Positions 48,086 to 61,200 of a stretch of 64,000 bases of DNA are shown in pieces. The position numbers were made by a program, and so were the translations under genes. The stretch spans positions 20,131,784 to 20,195,783 of the forward strand of contig NC_134526.1 in NCBI RefSeq assembly GCF_027942865.1, given 5' to 3'. Position 1 is the first letter of the stretch; the number at the start of each line of letters is the position of its first letter. The stretch comes from Odontesthes bonariensis (lineage: Eukaryota > Chordata > Actinopteri > Atheriniformes > Atherinopsidae). The notes beneath the pieces are model-generated. The model was not told the origin of the DNA. It ran no database searches and saw only the letters and a list, made by a program, of their open reading frames with translations.

Positions 48086-49849
48086 TGTTGACTGTAGCTG
48101 TAGATTTATGATAATTTTCAATATTCAAATAACAAATTAATATTGGCCAAAAAAAACCCCCAAAAACAAATAAAAATGTGAAAACAACTTCTGGTTTTTG
48201 GAGCCACGGTGAACCCATTCATGTAGCTTGCATGCAAATATTTCAAAAGTGAGCAACACAAGAGCTTACGACTGACACGCTTACTGTTCCCGCCAAAGAA
48301 CTTCAACTTCAAAAATGGTTCTATTACATATTTTTTTTTTAAATCCTGTGGCTCAAGCAGAAACAGACAAGCCACTTCATCGTCGACATGTCTGACAAGT
48401 ACTATTTGTTCGCCGGGCATTCTCAACAGGTAAGAAAATCATAATACCGAGCGGCGACTGTTAGCACGAGCTAGTGTCAGCACGCTCCAGGCTGCTGTGC
48501 ATCATGGTCCATACTGACAGATGTTCCTGTGCACAGCTTCAGTACTGTGGTGAATAAAAAGTTTCTGTTTAAGTTTTGAACATCGCTGCTAAATGGCTGA
48601 CTCACTGCATAGTGGACTATATCGAGGACAAGTGGACAATTGGAACACAGCCGTGATCTTGGTTTACTGATTGCTACACCTGCTTTGCATTTATCATCAC
48701 TTCCCTCAGAATTCATTCCCTAATTAGTTTCCTTTGTTCAGTGCAAGATCCTCATCAAGTTTCCAGCAGAGCAGACTGAAATTGGTGCCCTCTTCCCCCT
48801 CCCTCTTCTTCAGGAAGTAATTCAAACCGTGGCCATGATATTTAGTCATCTGTGATTACACGTGTGACAACTTTGAGCGAATATTCCTCCTTTTTAATGC
48901 GGCGATGAAAGAGAAGATTTTGATTTAGATCTATGAGAGAGGGAAATTTGTAACAAACAAAACCGTTGAGCAAAAAAGGTGAAATTAATATAACATTGTT
49001 TGAATGTTTGATCAGTAAAAAAAAACAAAAAAAAATAGATAAATAAAAAATGTGATTTAGCTGATGATAATATTAATATTAATTCACAAACTTCAATATT
49101 AAATCAACCGAAATGTGGTTTAGACGGACTTTTTAGATGGCAGTTGAATGAATATTGATAAAAATGTCAGATGTCGTTGAAGAATGAAGATTTATTCAAC
49201 ATCAATCAGAACAAGAGCTTTTAATTTGGTTTCAGTGTCAGACATCAACATAGATTAAATTTTCATGGCTGAAGACATTTCAATGTCGATTCAACGCCGT
49301 CATCCCTTTTGTTCCTGTAGTTGTTGTTTGTGTGCGTTTCTGCTTCAGCCCTGTAATGATCCGATTCCCCCTTTATCGGTTTTTGGGATTTATGTTTGGG
49401 GTTTTCTGCAAGTGCAGCGCCTGCTTCTTTTTCCAAGTTTTATTAAAGACTCTCTGTCATCCACCCCCCCCACTTTTTTTTTATACATCTGGGTCCTCTG
49501 GCTCACTACAATAACACCTATAAAGGCAGTCCAATAAGCCCCAAACTCTTTGTTGAAAAAAAAAAAGTAAAAGTTGGAGGATTCTGTTAAAGAGCTTTTG
49601 TGTATAACTCTTATTGCTCTTAATTGTGAAGTACTTTGAGACATGATTCCCCACATGGTATGTCATATGAAAGTGTATTGTAATTTTTGTATACTATTTT
49701 TGATATAATTGATATGCAACTTTCAGCATAATTTGTAATGCATTTTAACGCATGTGATTTTTATGCCCTTTATTATCTAGGATTGACATTAACCCTTTAG
49801 AAGTTAATGAACATGACGCACACACTCAACCTAAAGTGCTGAAGTGTGT

Positions 49850-50335
49850 CATCATGGAACACGGAGAAGCAGGAGGCTGAGGACCAAATGCTGGACTACC
49901 AGGAAGGGAGGCAAGGACTGGCAAATGAGGGTGAACAAAAGATTGATTTAAACCAACTAAAAGCTCTGCAAGAGCAGGACGAACTACACTAAAACAGAAT
50001 TAAGGTGAGATGAACAGAGTGACTTAAATTACCAGACAGACAACAATGATCTGGCAGCGATTGCTGAAAACCAAGGAGCATACAGTATATGCTGGGATGG
50101 CTGAGCATCCCACTGAGCAAGTGGATGCAGGTGAGTAACAAAGACAGGGCACAGGTGATTAGGTGATGAGAAGCAGCTGAGGACATCTGGGATAGTGAAA
50201 AGTAATTAAGTGAGGACTAAAACTAAAAAGAATGCTGAACTAAGGAAAAAAACATGAGCAAACCAAGGATGATCCAACAAAACCAAAAAAATAGAAAAAC
50301 CAGTAGCCTACGCAAAGACCCACAGATCATGACAA
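49850..50335. repeat. Unclassified dispersed repeat, copy 2
   Basis: Diverged relative of 46870-47380. Its ends read TGTCATCATGG (49846) and ATCATGACA (about 50325-50333), short inverted ends beginning TG and ending CA. An LTR or a TIR element is possible; I cannot decide. Confidence 0.4.
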
Positions 50336-50406
50336 AGTGATACCTGAAAAGCTGTCTGAAGTGTCCCTCTACAAATATGTAATTCCATGAGATTATGTAA
50401 TCTTAA

Positions 50407-50520
50407 TCCATCCAGCCATTCATTTTCTATGCCCGCTTACTGCGACTCAGGGTTGCTGAAGCATATCCCAGCTGCCATTGTGCAAGAGGCAGGGTACACC
50501 CTTGACCACGGTCTGCTTTG
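50407..50520 (-). mobile_element. Teleost retroposon 3' tail (minus orientation)
   Basis: Reverse-complement relative of 41954-42084: CCATTCATTTTCTATGCCCG, TATCCCAGCTGCCATTG and GAGGCAGGGTACACCCTTGA occur in that order. Confidence 0.6.
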
Positions 50521-52273
50521 TTGTACAGCCTCAGGTTAGGCAGTTATTAAATCAGAACAGAGCAGATGTTACTTTTTCACAATATGTAGATATTTTCAAC
50601 ACTTAATGAAACCCCTTTGAAGCGCACACCTTCAGACAGACTGCGTGAATGGAATTGGATTCAGCAAACATCTATTTACCTTTTCAGTGTTAAGAATATT
50701 CATTCGATGACATCTCTTTTGATGATTCATCACCTTTTGTACATAAAACTAAATATTGCTCCACTAAATATTCAGGATAAGTTACAAAGGCTCACCTGGA
50801 TATCCCAACAACAAACCCACAAAGAAAAAAAAGTGTTTTTAATTATTTATCAATGAATAAACATAAAATCTTTGATGTTTTCAAAGAAAAATGATTTTCT
50901 TTCAAATCCAAAATTGCAGCCTCGGGTGCCAGTCATATCTTAAAAGGCTTGTTGGAGGGAAATAACGAATGGAGAGGAGAGAAAAAGGAAAGAGGTGCGA
51001 GGTGGAAAGAGAACGTGTGAACTGCAGCACCTGACTGCTCATTCCGAGGATTTTTTCCTTACTTTGATCTTTTCACCTGAAAAAATTAATTACTCAGCAG
51101 ACCCGACAGATGCTGACAATTGCAATGTTGCTTTCAGACCGCAGGACAAAAGAATCCTCCAGGTCTCGGCAGAGGTGGCTTTCAAACATAAAACACTTCA
51201 TGTAATCTGCTCCTCTAACTTTATTCCAGCCATACAGATCCATCTTCAGTGAGAGATGTTACATTCCATCTTTTCATTTCCCCTCTGTCAGGAACATTTA
51301 CAAAACAAAAAAGGAATCCGGGGTATGTGCAAAGTGACCTTGGTGCTGCTTTAAGACCGACATAACACAGGAACCATGTGGGAAACGGCATGGAGGTTTG
51401 CTCAGGAATGCTTAGGGAAATATTTTATCCAAATATAATAGATCTGTAACCATAGAGACGCCTCTGATAATAACGAGGAAGCTGTCAGTGGGACCTTGTC
51501 TTCCTTTGCCTGTGAACATCAACGAGATGAAAAGGTGAGAACGAATTCCTTTGATTTCACTGCTTTAATAGAAGCAACCGCTGGATAAGGATGAAGGTGC
51601 TTTATGTTACATGAAATCAAAGATGAATGAGATGAGGGAGGCTCGGCTGCAGGTGCATGAGGGGGCATTATCTCTTTATAACCCCCCTGCTTATGTACAC
51701 CCATCCCACCATCTCAAATAACCAGATGTGCGCAGTTCAATGGTTCTCTTCAGCCCCCACCAGAGCACAAACTGACCCTAACCCACCACTGGACTGATAG
51801 TAAGGCATACCGGGCATTTGCCCGCTGGCCTGATGACTTACTGGCCTGCGCCTTTTTTTTTTTTACGAAATATAATATAATAAAGATTTAAAACAATATG
51901 TGGATAACGGTATATAAACCCTCCTATTGGTGCATAAACTGGTAGATCGGCCCTTTAGTCATGATTGATTGAAGCCTGGGCCAATGAGGTGAGGGGCAGG
52001 CCAGGGGCGAAGCTCGGCACTTTTGACTCGGCTCCCAAAGAAGAGCCGGCTCCCGAACGGCCACCTCTGGAACCTGATTGGACACCTCAGGTGTCACTCC
52101 AGTTGATTGACAGGCAAGTCTAGTTGAAAGATGAGTGAGAAACGCGGCGTCTTTGAAATGAGTGGCAGGCATAGAGAGTGTCCTGTTGTACTCAGAGTGA
52201 ACCTACTTTCCTGGAATACATCATTTTGAGTTAAGTTTTAATGTGATTTCCAAATTAATCATTGTTTTTAAAG

Positions 52274-53424
52274 CAGGGCTCTCAAGTTTTCAAGTTTGCT
52301 TGGAGTGAGATTCGGGCGGGGCAGGGGCCGGGCCGTGTGCGCGGGGGAGGGTTTCTTTCGTTTTTTTGGGGGGGGGGGGGGGGGGGGGGGCTGGTCCCTT
52401 GCAGTATTCCATCGCCATAAACTAGCTAAAGAACAATTGTTTTATTTATACCAAAATCACAAATCTTCACTTTTACACTAAATTCTGCTATATTTTAAAA
52501 TAAATTGTTTTAGGTATGCAAAGTCTTAACAAACAAAATTTTTTTTGAGTGTTGTTGTAAGTGTTTGTGGCAGATTTTGATGCTTGATGACTGATATTGG
52601 GGGCTCCCATTTAAAGCACTGTGGCTCAATGTCAGCCATTTTCACAGTCATGATGGATGACAGAGTTCCATTCAGAGCCAACGTGTTCCTGGTCTTGGTT
52701 TTATTGAGCCCCACCATGGAAAAAACCCTTTCTGCATCAGCATTTCAGTGTGGCAGAACCAGTTTGGCAATTGTAGATAGCCTTATTGGGAATCTGCTCA
52801 TACCAGTCACCTTTGAAAAGAATTAACCACGGAAGCCTAATTACACTCCTACATATTTTTCATTTTTCATTAAGTTGCTCATGTCAAAGGATGTGTGCTG
52901 AATATTTAGACCTACTACTCCAACGAACACTTTAATCGGCAGGTATTGGTCTTTTACAAAGAGTAGGAAAACTATAGTAACTAATAAAAGATTCAAATAA
53001 ATGAAGATATGACCTGCTGATGATCCTGACGGTTCTCTTCCACCTCCAGCTCGTCTACAACTTCTGCACGCATTCAGAGCATAATAGGCTATGTCCGCTG
53101 TGCATTCATGGGACGCGTGCTTACAGCTTAAAGCTATTTCAGACCTCACCCGGCAACAAGAAATTCTGTTTTCTGATTGGCTGAGAAATTCTATTTTGTG
53201 ATTTTCCGATGGGTTGCTAAATCAAGACAGCTGTACCAGAGCTATAGTTCTGAGCTGTACGAGCGCACCTGCCATTGACTCGTTTATAGTATAGGCCATT
53301 AGAATTTCTGTGCGACGAAGTTGATAATTTCTCAGCGTGAGAAATGGTATGTGTGGCGTGTGAGCGTGTGAACTTGTTGAAATGCGTGTGTCTCACGCTC
53401 ATTGCGTGAGACTTGAGAGCCCTG
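52274..53424 (-). mobile_element. Non-autonomous hAT element, copy 2, nested in the Zaphod-like hAT
   Basis: Same family as 19994-21872. The TIRs CAGGGCTCTCAAGT are intact, and the perfect 8-bp duplication is TTTTAAAG (52266-52273 and 53425-53432). It is 1151 bp and lacks the TTAA palindrome of copy 1, so it shows the empty site. A G run of about 23 (52368-52390) replaces the run of about 10 in copy 1. Confidence 0.94.
52526..52800 (-). pseudogene. Relic of hAT transposase C-terminal (hATC) domain, copy 2
   Basis: The minus strand reads IAKLVLPH, a TGA stop (complement of 52745-52747), then NADAERVFSMVGLNKTKTRN and a LNGTLSSIMTVKMA continuation. This is the conserved hATC motif with the usual Ser replaced by the stop that copy 1 also carries. 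Confidence 0.8.
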
Positions 53425-54565
53425 TTTTAAAGATTGCACATTTAGAGAAGATATTTTGTTGCCAATTGTTAGGTTAAACGAGTAGGCTAAAGTTATGAAA
53501 GGCTAATGTCACGTTAGCATGAAGCTATAATGTAGCACTTTAATCATTGTTGGTTTTCAGTAAGTGTATAATCAACACAGTTCATAAGGATTTCATAACT
53601 GTAACGTTAGATGAAACTGATGAAAAGCTTTTTTGTTATTATAAAGGTATAAAAGTATAACTTTAGCCAAGCTACTTCACCTGACTAACCTACATGATCT
53701 AGTTTAATTTTATAGCAGCTCGGCTTGGAGTTGGTTTTAAAGTAAGTTAAAGCACAAGAATGGAGACAAAGAGTTTAAGATTAACACAATATTGAGGTTT
53801 AACCCGGCTGTCTTATTTTGAGTAGGGACAGATAACAATGAAAAGACTTCTTTGTAAAGAAGCACAAGTCAGACCCAGATCAGACCCAGATCAGGCCCCA
53901 GCCATGAAACCAGCAGCCCTGGCAGCCCCCAACCTGAAGCAGGTCAGTGTGGGCAGACACAAGGAGCCAGGCTACCACCACCAGGTCAAAGGATTCAAAG
54001 GCAGCTAAATGCATCTCCAGTTTATAGAAGTGGAGCCTCACTTTGCCCAGATTGTTAATGTAAAGAGGGGGGATGCGTATGTCCTGCTGGTGAATATTGT
54101 GATCACAATAGTGTGAGTGGGTGTGAGATGTGTGATGCATGCATCATTTTAGCTGTTTCTCTGTAGACATCAGTAGTGACTGGCCAGACCTGTGGACTGT
54201 CAAACAAAAAGAAGAATTTAAATCCAAGTTTTGTTGAATGATTTAAAATAACATTCATCCAAAAAAATGATATTCAATATTTGCAGTGATATTATATACT
54301 GTATATCTATTTTATCTGATTGGTTTTGATGTTTGGAAGGGAATGATTTTTTGGTGAAATATGAACAAGGATGCATTGTCACTGCACCTGATCAAGTCAT
54401 AATAATTTTGTATTAGTGAGTGGAAACAGTGGTTAAGGGACAAAAAAAAAAAACATGCTGTCACAGCGCACTTAATTTTTTCCCCCTTCAATACCTGGTG
54501 ATGGCCTGGTCTTGGTTAAAAATGCCCGGCCTGAAAAATTTCCCCAGTCCAGCCCTGCCCTAACC

Positions 54566-55474
54566 TTTAAGTAAGCAGTCTACTGTATAAACAGTGTGCA
54601 ATGTAAAACATTTCTCAGACACAGGTTAACATTAGTGGCGTCATTGTCCCATCATCATCTATTTTTTTTCTTGTGTAAAACATCCTGGCAGTGGGTGGGA
54701 TCAGTTTTTTCTACTTTTTAAAGCCAAAGGTTACTTATCAAGTCTGACTGCCATTTGTGCATTATTAGTCCTTTAAACTGACGTTGTAGATAATCTTTGT
54801 TACATAGCTTCCATGGCTTATTATTATGTGTGCTTTGTTGTACTCTGAGCAAACATATAATGTAAAAATTCATTAACCTTTCCTGCAGGTCAGGCAGCTT
54901 CCTCTTAACACTTTTAAACAACATGGAGCTCCAAATTGAAATAGACATCATGTCTCTTCATAAGTTGTAATGGATGTGATATAATTGAAAGTCAAGATTT
55001 GGACAAGTGATGTAATATACATTTTCAAATAAGTACACTTTATTATTAAGCTTTATTAGTGAGAGGGGAATAAAGGAAGAAATGTGAAAAGTAAGTAAGA
55101 GAAATTTCCTTCAAATCCAGACCGAAGCTAAAACTTTTCGTAGATAGTTCATGTTAAAACCCACACGGATTTCCCTCAGGGGCTCTGGGTAAAGAGCCTT
55201 CAGTCAGGGTCTTTCAGCTGCAGCAAAGCTGAGAGACCTTGCATGCTGCTCAGATCTTGTCTCAGAGGCCTAGTGGCACCATGGAGACCATGCGGGAAGG
55301 GACATGCTGCGTCAGCTTCCAATTAACCGAAGGAAAACAAAAAAAAAATCATTGTTTTAAATCACTGGCACTTCCCTCCATGCTGTCCAAAAGCACACCC
55401 ACACATAACAGGGTTTCATCCTTGTTCAGTTTGTGTGCATTGCTAAGTCTCAGAGGCAAACACTCTCCCCTCTT

Positions 55475-55526
<52 letters not shown>

Positions 55527-56014
55527 AGAAATGACTTGATAATTCTTATTGTATGATTATGATTTTACTCATGAATATCTTTGAGTTGATCATCTTGACC
55601 ACTATATTCTCCTGATTAACTATCAGTTTATACATCATTACTTGGTGTACAAAATAACAGTAACTAATCTTAAAGTAATTATCAATAAATGACTCGTTAA
55701 CAGTTTTGTACTGTTTAGTGAATGGTTCAGGGTCCATAGGTTGAAACCGAGACTAGTTAACTAGTTAATACATCTGTGCGATCTTGGAAGAGTTCTACTA
55801 GTTGTGTGCGTCATCATATATTTCCCGAGTCTGTTTTCACCTCGTCAGGACGCTTGTGTGTGAAAACTGAAAATTTGGAAAGAAAAAAACAGTTGGACGG
55901 AAACGTAGCTAGCAACAGAGGCAGAGAAAGTGTTTCCTATGAAAATGTGTTCACACATAAACTCATATCGGCAGATACTCTTCCACTCTGTTACAGTCAA
56001 CAAGCTCTGCCTGC
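54566..56014. other. Intergenic DNA with a CA microsatellite
   Basis: A (CA)n tract of about 48 bp lies at 55476-55523. I recognise no gene. Confidence 0.5.
55476..55523. repeat. CA dinucleotide microsatellite (about 24 units)
   Basis: An uninterrupted CA run, likely length-polymorphic. Confidence 0.95.
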
Positions 56015-58162
56015 TGGACAGCTGGATTTAACTGCAGCATTTGACACAGTAGATCATGACATTCTGATCTCTCGCCTGGAGCATTGGGTGGGCATCAGGG
56101 GCCCGGCGCTGGCATGGCTCAGGTCTTACCTGTCTCATCGGACGTTCTGTGTCAGCCTTGGTGACTCTGTGTCCTCTACTGCTCCTCTCTCTTACGGGGT
56201 CCCTCAGGGTTCAGTGCTCGGCCCTCTTTTGTTCTCATTGTTTCTTCTCCCGCTGGGTTCCATTCTCAGGAAACATGGTATTTCATTCCACTGTTACGCT
56301 GATGACACTCAGATTTATGTCCCCCTTAAAAAAAGCTGACTGCTTCTCCCTTAAGCCACTGGTTAATTGTTTAGATGAAGTCAAGGCTTGGATGGCTCTA
56401 AACTTTTTAAATTTTAATGAAAAGAAGACCGAAGTGATGGTCTTTGGTGGCACCTCTGAGTCCCCCTCAATCGATCTCGGTTCCTTGGCGCAGTATGCCA
56501 AACCTGTTATTAGTGATCTGGGGGTAAAAGTGGACGCGTACCTTAAAGGGGAACTCCGGGGCATTTGAAGCGCAATCCCATTGCTAGAGGTTGTCAAATA
56601 CTGATAGTAGGACACAGACAGGTGCAAATCTGCGCTCCCTGTGTGGAGATCGCGCTGTTCGCGCAGCCTGTCATGCGAGGCTAATATGTGGTGGCTAGGG
56701 GCAAGCGCTAACCCTTCCACGTAAAACAACAACTTGCACACTGCAGAAACGTCACACCACTTTATAAACCATCCGACAATAAAGTCCCAAGCCTTACCAT
56801 CAAAACCATATGCATGGTTCTCACATTACTGGCATGGGGACGTTACAAAACAACTTTATAAACAGCATGTAACTCACCGGTTAGTTGTACGCTCGCGCAT
56901 GTGAAAGCCCAAAAGAGTCGATGGACGATAATCCCATATACAAAACAATTATATTCTCTAGAAAAACTGCGTTCAAGTATTTAAAACATTACAACAATAC
57001 ATGCCCAGTAATATTGTTGTAATGTTTTAAATACTTGAACGCAGTTTTTCTAGAGAAGATAATTGCTTTGTATATGGGAGTATCGTCCGTTGACTCTTTT
57101 GGGCTTTCACATGCGCGAGCGTACAACTAACCGGTGAGTTACATGCTGTTTATAAAGTTGTTTTGTAACGTCCCCATGCCAGTAATGTGAGAACCATGCA
57201 TATGGTTTTGATGGTAAGGCTTGTGACTTTATTGTCGGATGGTTTATAAAGTGGTGTGACGTTTCTGCAGTGTGCAAGTTGTTGTTTTACGTGGAAGGGT
57301 TAGCGCTTGCCCCTAGCCACCACATATTAGCCTCGCATGACAGGCTGCGCGAACAGCGCGATCTCCACACAGGGAGCGCAGATTTGCACCTGTCTGTGTC
57401 CTACTATCAGTATTTGACAACCTCTAGCAATGGGATTGCGCTTCAAATACCCCGGAGTTCCCCTTTAAGTTTGACAGCCAGATTAAAGCTGTGGTTAAAA
57501 CGAGCTTCTTCCAGCTGAGACAGTTGGCAAAAATAAAACCCTTTCTTCCAAGACAGCACCTAGAAACAGTAATCCACGCCTTCGTAACGACTAGGCTTGA
57601 TTACTGTAATGCACTTTTTATGGGGGTTAGTGGGTCCTCCATCGCACGCCTTCAACTGGTACAAAATGCAGCTCCACGACTTTTAACTGGCACAAGGAAA
57701 TTTGAGCACATTACGCCGATTTTAGCATCTCTCCATTGGCTTCCCGTCCATTTTAGAATTCATTTTAAAATTCTTTTATTTGCTTTTAAAACCATGAATG
57801 GCCTTGCACCAGTGTACCTCTCTGAGCTTCTGCAGCCCTACGCACCCAGTCGATCCCTCAGGTCAGCTGATCAGCTGCTCCTGAGGGTTCCTAAAACAAG
57901 GCGGAAGCTCAGGGGGGACCGAGCATTTTCTGTTGCTGCCCCTAGGCTCTGGAATGAGCTGCCGCTGCACATTAGGCAGGCCCCTTCCTTGTCCTGTTTA
58001 AAAGTCGTCTTAAAACTCACCTCTTTTCTTTGGCTTTTACCACCGTCTAGGTTGTTTATTTTATGTGCACAGTTTTGTTTTATGATGTTTTTATTGTGTT
58101 TATTTTAATGTACAGCACTTTGGTAACCTTTGCGTTTATTTAAAATGTGCTTTATAAATAAA

Positions 58163-58200
<38 letters not shown>
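56015..58200 (+). mobile_element. L2-clade LINE, 5'-truncated in the RT, interrupted by a palindromic MITE
   Basis: Reverse transcriptase of the L2 type. Seen: LDLTAAFDTVDHDILISRLE, then GVPQGSVLGPLLFSLFLLPL and the catalytic YADDTQIY (YADD at 56295-56306). A one-base frameshift in the A run at about 56328-56334 comes before ADCFSLKPL. After the MITE (56543-57468), FFQLRQLAKIKPFLPRQHLE, LDYCNALFMG and the C-terminal LLRVPKTRRKLRGDRAFSVA follow. The 3' end is TTTATAAATAAA followed by nine ATTG units (58163-58199), the tandem tail expected of L2. Removing the MITE and one TTAA restores the reading frame across the gap. Confidence 0.92.
56543..57468. mobile_element. 0.93-kb near-perfect palindromic T2/Kolobok-like MITE
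   Basis: TTAA flanks lie at 56543-56546 and 57465-57468, and the ends read TTAAAGGGGAACTCCGGGG. The two arms of about 455 bp mirror each other around 57003, with only a few differences and a short centre (ATGCCCAGTA-like). The TTAAAGGGGAAC end fits the T2 consensus TTAAAGGRR of the Kolobok superfamily. It is a different family from copies A and B. Mirror-image ORFs on both strands are by-products of the symmetry. Confidence 0.9.
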
Positions 58201-58222
58201 GCGTGTGTGTGTGTGTGTGCAG

Positions 58223-61200
58223 CGGTTGACCACTGATGGTTTAAGGGCTATCAGTACCCGGATGGTCTTCTGATTAACGAGAAGGATCTACAGAAAAGAG
58301 AATCCTGTGGCTTCAGCAGACTGAAAATATTGCCTTAAGCAACAATTACTGCTGTCACTGCCTTTAATTAACCAAGAGAAGATCCAGAATGGGAATTATG
58401 TCTTCCATGTACGAAGAAAAGTGTAAACTCCTGTAAAAGCAAAGAAATAATGAGTGAGGCATCATGGGGGGTTATGAAGGAAGCATGTGATGAATGACTG
58501 CAGTTTCCCAAATCCTGTCTCAATCTTTGTTGTGAAATAATTGCTATGCAGAGCACGCCTTTTTGTAAGTGATAAACATACAAGTCTGACATAGTTTTAT
58601 GCCTCCTCTGCCTGACCTGACAGGAAAACATTCCGCTGCATCATAAACATGCACTTGCCTGCCACAGAAAGTGACAGAGCCGACAATAGTTTTGGATGAC
58701 TGGAGGTCGAAAATGCTCATTGTATGTGTGGACGAAAAATGACCGACGCCGATCGACCATTACACAAAAATATTTAAGTGGAAAAAAAGCAGCAGGTTGC
58801 ACACTCGGTTTTCAGGTGGACTTTACAGTCACCGCAGTGATTCATGGAACAAAGAAGAAAAATAGAAAAAGATAACAACTTGACAGTGTAGATTTATCAA
58901 ACTGAGAGGAGAGAGGCTGATACAGATATCTTTGGGATGAAGATTTAAAAGAGGACAAACTCTGGCTGTGAAGCTGCTAATTACTGCATGAGACAGTTTA
59001 TGAGACAACCTATTTCTCAAACCTCCCACTCACACTGCCGCAGATGAGCTGATGACATATCAAGACATTGGTATCTGATAACAGGTGAGGCGTGATGCCA
59101 ACAGCAAAAACCTTTATACTGTCAACATGGCAATCATATCCAAACAGGTGACATATGGCAATGAATTGTGAATAAAGCGGAGAGCAAACGCATTAAATCC
59201 CTCAAGTTTATAATCATAGCGCCAACTCGGCACGATTTATTCGCGTCTGCAGTGTTGTATCAAGCTAAATGCATGTATACAGAATGAGTCATGGGAAGAT
59301 GAATGCAAAGTTATGCAGAAGTGAGGAGCAACAGGCCAAAGTTTGCTGGTTACATAGTTGTAAAATAGAAGAAAGGGTAATGTTATGCTATGTACATTAC
59401 TGCCATCTGTGCATTGTGTGTGCATCTTGCTTTATGCGGCTGTTCTTCTTTATGTTTGTTCACAGTAAGTGTAAAATGTTGCTGAGTTTGCACTGGGAAT
59501 GCATAAGACACTGCTCCATTTCTATCAATCATCAGTCAAAACTTTATTTACACGGGCCCTTTTTCGACAAGAGTTATCCAAAGTGATTCGACAATACGCG
59601 CAACAAAAACAAGACAAATGAAAGCAGATATAAAATATAATGCAAGCAAGACACGGGATAACAAAAGATAGAGGGCACATAGTAAAGCAATAGAATGAAA
59701 TCAGACAAGATTAAAACAAGCACGGCACAATGAGAAATTATCCTGAATAACTCAGTCTGACAGGGGTGTGCACGATATGACAGAGTAGATTTCAGAATCT
59801 TTTGATCACACTTTCATTAAGCAGAGTCCACAGTAAGAATTGTGTGCGACCAAATTTCACCCTGCACCATCACACATCAGAACTGCGTTAAAAGAAGAAG
59901 ATATCTGGAACTGGAAATCATTAGCAATAACACTACACCTCACTGTAAATGTAATAACACCCTTCATTTAGATTGGGATTCTGAAATACAAGAATGTGAA
60001 ACGGGATTTATTACATGATGCTTTTATATTTTCTATCTAAACTCTTTGAAAAACAGACGGCTCTGATAACCTGACACCGGCTAACGGTTTGCCTCTACTT
60101 CTGCATCTCTCAGTGGCATCCTCTGTCCCTTATTCCCTTTTTTGAAATCCAGAAAAAAGATTGAGGGTTTACGTTCTCTCTCGCTGAGAGGACAAAGCAC
60201 CGCTTCTGATAATAAAGTGGTGCCTGTCCTGAATTATTAATAATGAGTGCTTTTCTTCCAAAGAACAAGGCTCAGCAGCCGGCAGTGGTTCCTATGAGCT
60301 GCCAGAGGCAAAAAAAAAAAAAAATCATAACTGGACTACTTTGTTCAGCTGTAACTGATCTCCCAAACTGACTCCGTAAAGCACACATATATTGTTGTCC
60401 ACTGGTAGAAACTGCACAGCTTATTTTGATATGATTCATTTCTGTATTACTATTGTACATTTTGATTTTGGCTGTGCTGGCTCATCCCTATGGCTAGATA
60501 AGAAAGGTATCATTAATTATATATTTATTCCTCCCTCCATGTCCTTAGTTACCAGCCAGTGTCAGAAATACTTGATAGACTTTCCTCACCTACTGACTGG
60601 AGTTGTCAGTATTGTCACTGCCAAATAAGGGACAAATGATGGGATGCCAGCTGCATAGTGCAACCAAGGTTTTTTTTTTTCCCCATCAAAGCGACTCCAG
60701 GGCTGGTTCGGAGTCCTGCCCAAATGGACTGTAAAGAGCAGCATTGGCAATTGCTGTTTGCATGGATCCTCCATGAATAAATCCTCTTTTTATTGCTGTT
60801 CATAAAGATGGGTTATGGTTTGAATATACCAGTCGGCGTTTCTGGTCGTTGGAAATACAGGAGATAAAGTTTTGCAGGGACAACAAGACAAACACCGATC
60901 TGTTGTTGGTTTGGTGATAAACTGCTTCTCCCGGGTGGATTTTGTCGTATCCTGTCTGACTTGGTTTCAGTTTCAGTTAATGGCCTAATCAGTAAACTGA
61001 AATCAGGTGTGGACACCAACACAGGAAATGAAACAAACAGATCAATACATCAGTCCCACAAAGTCCCAGAAAGTACACATTTCAATACATATGTTTTATT
61101 CTTTTCCTCCCACTTTAGCTTTAACTTCTGGGCCAGCTGTGCATCATCCAGTCTCTTGATGATTTACCTCAATGTCGCATGTAATGTGTTATAAAATATC

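Larger units (their letters stand above)
51784..54557. mobile_element. Zaphod-like hAT element hosting a second hAT
   Basis: A perfect 8-bp duplication CCCTAACC flanks it (51776-51783 and 54558-54565). The right end reads as CAGGGCTGGACTGGGGA in reverse complement; the left end is worn (CACCACTGGACTGATAG), but both continue into CCGGGCATTT and a GGCC block. Ends of this type recall the Zaphod/Tip100 group of hAT elements. The element is 2.77 kb in all, about 1.6 kb without the nested hAT. I see no transposase ORF, so it is non-autonomous or decayed. Confidence 0.82.

Noticed and set aside
49580..49700. Possible L2-like 3' end (AAGTACTTTGAGACAT)
   Set aside because: Only one short motif fits, and no ATTG-type tail follows.
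56283..57518. Mirror-image ORFs (MCKLLFYVEGLALAPS) on both strands
   Set aside because: They are the two arms of the palindromic MITE read in opposite directions, not duplicated genes.
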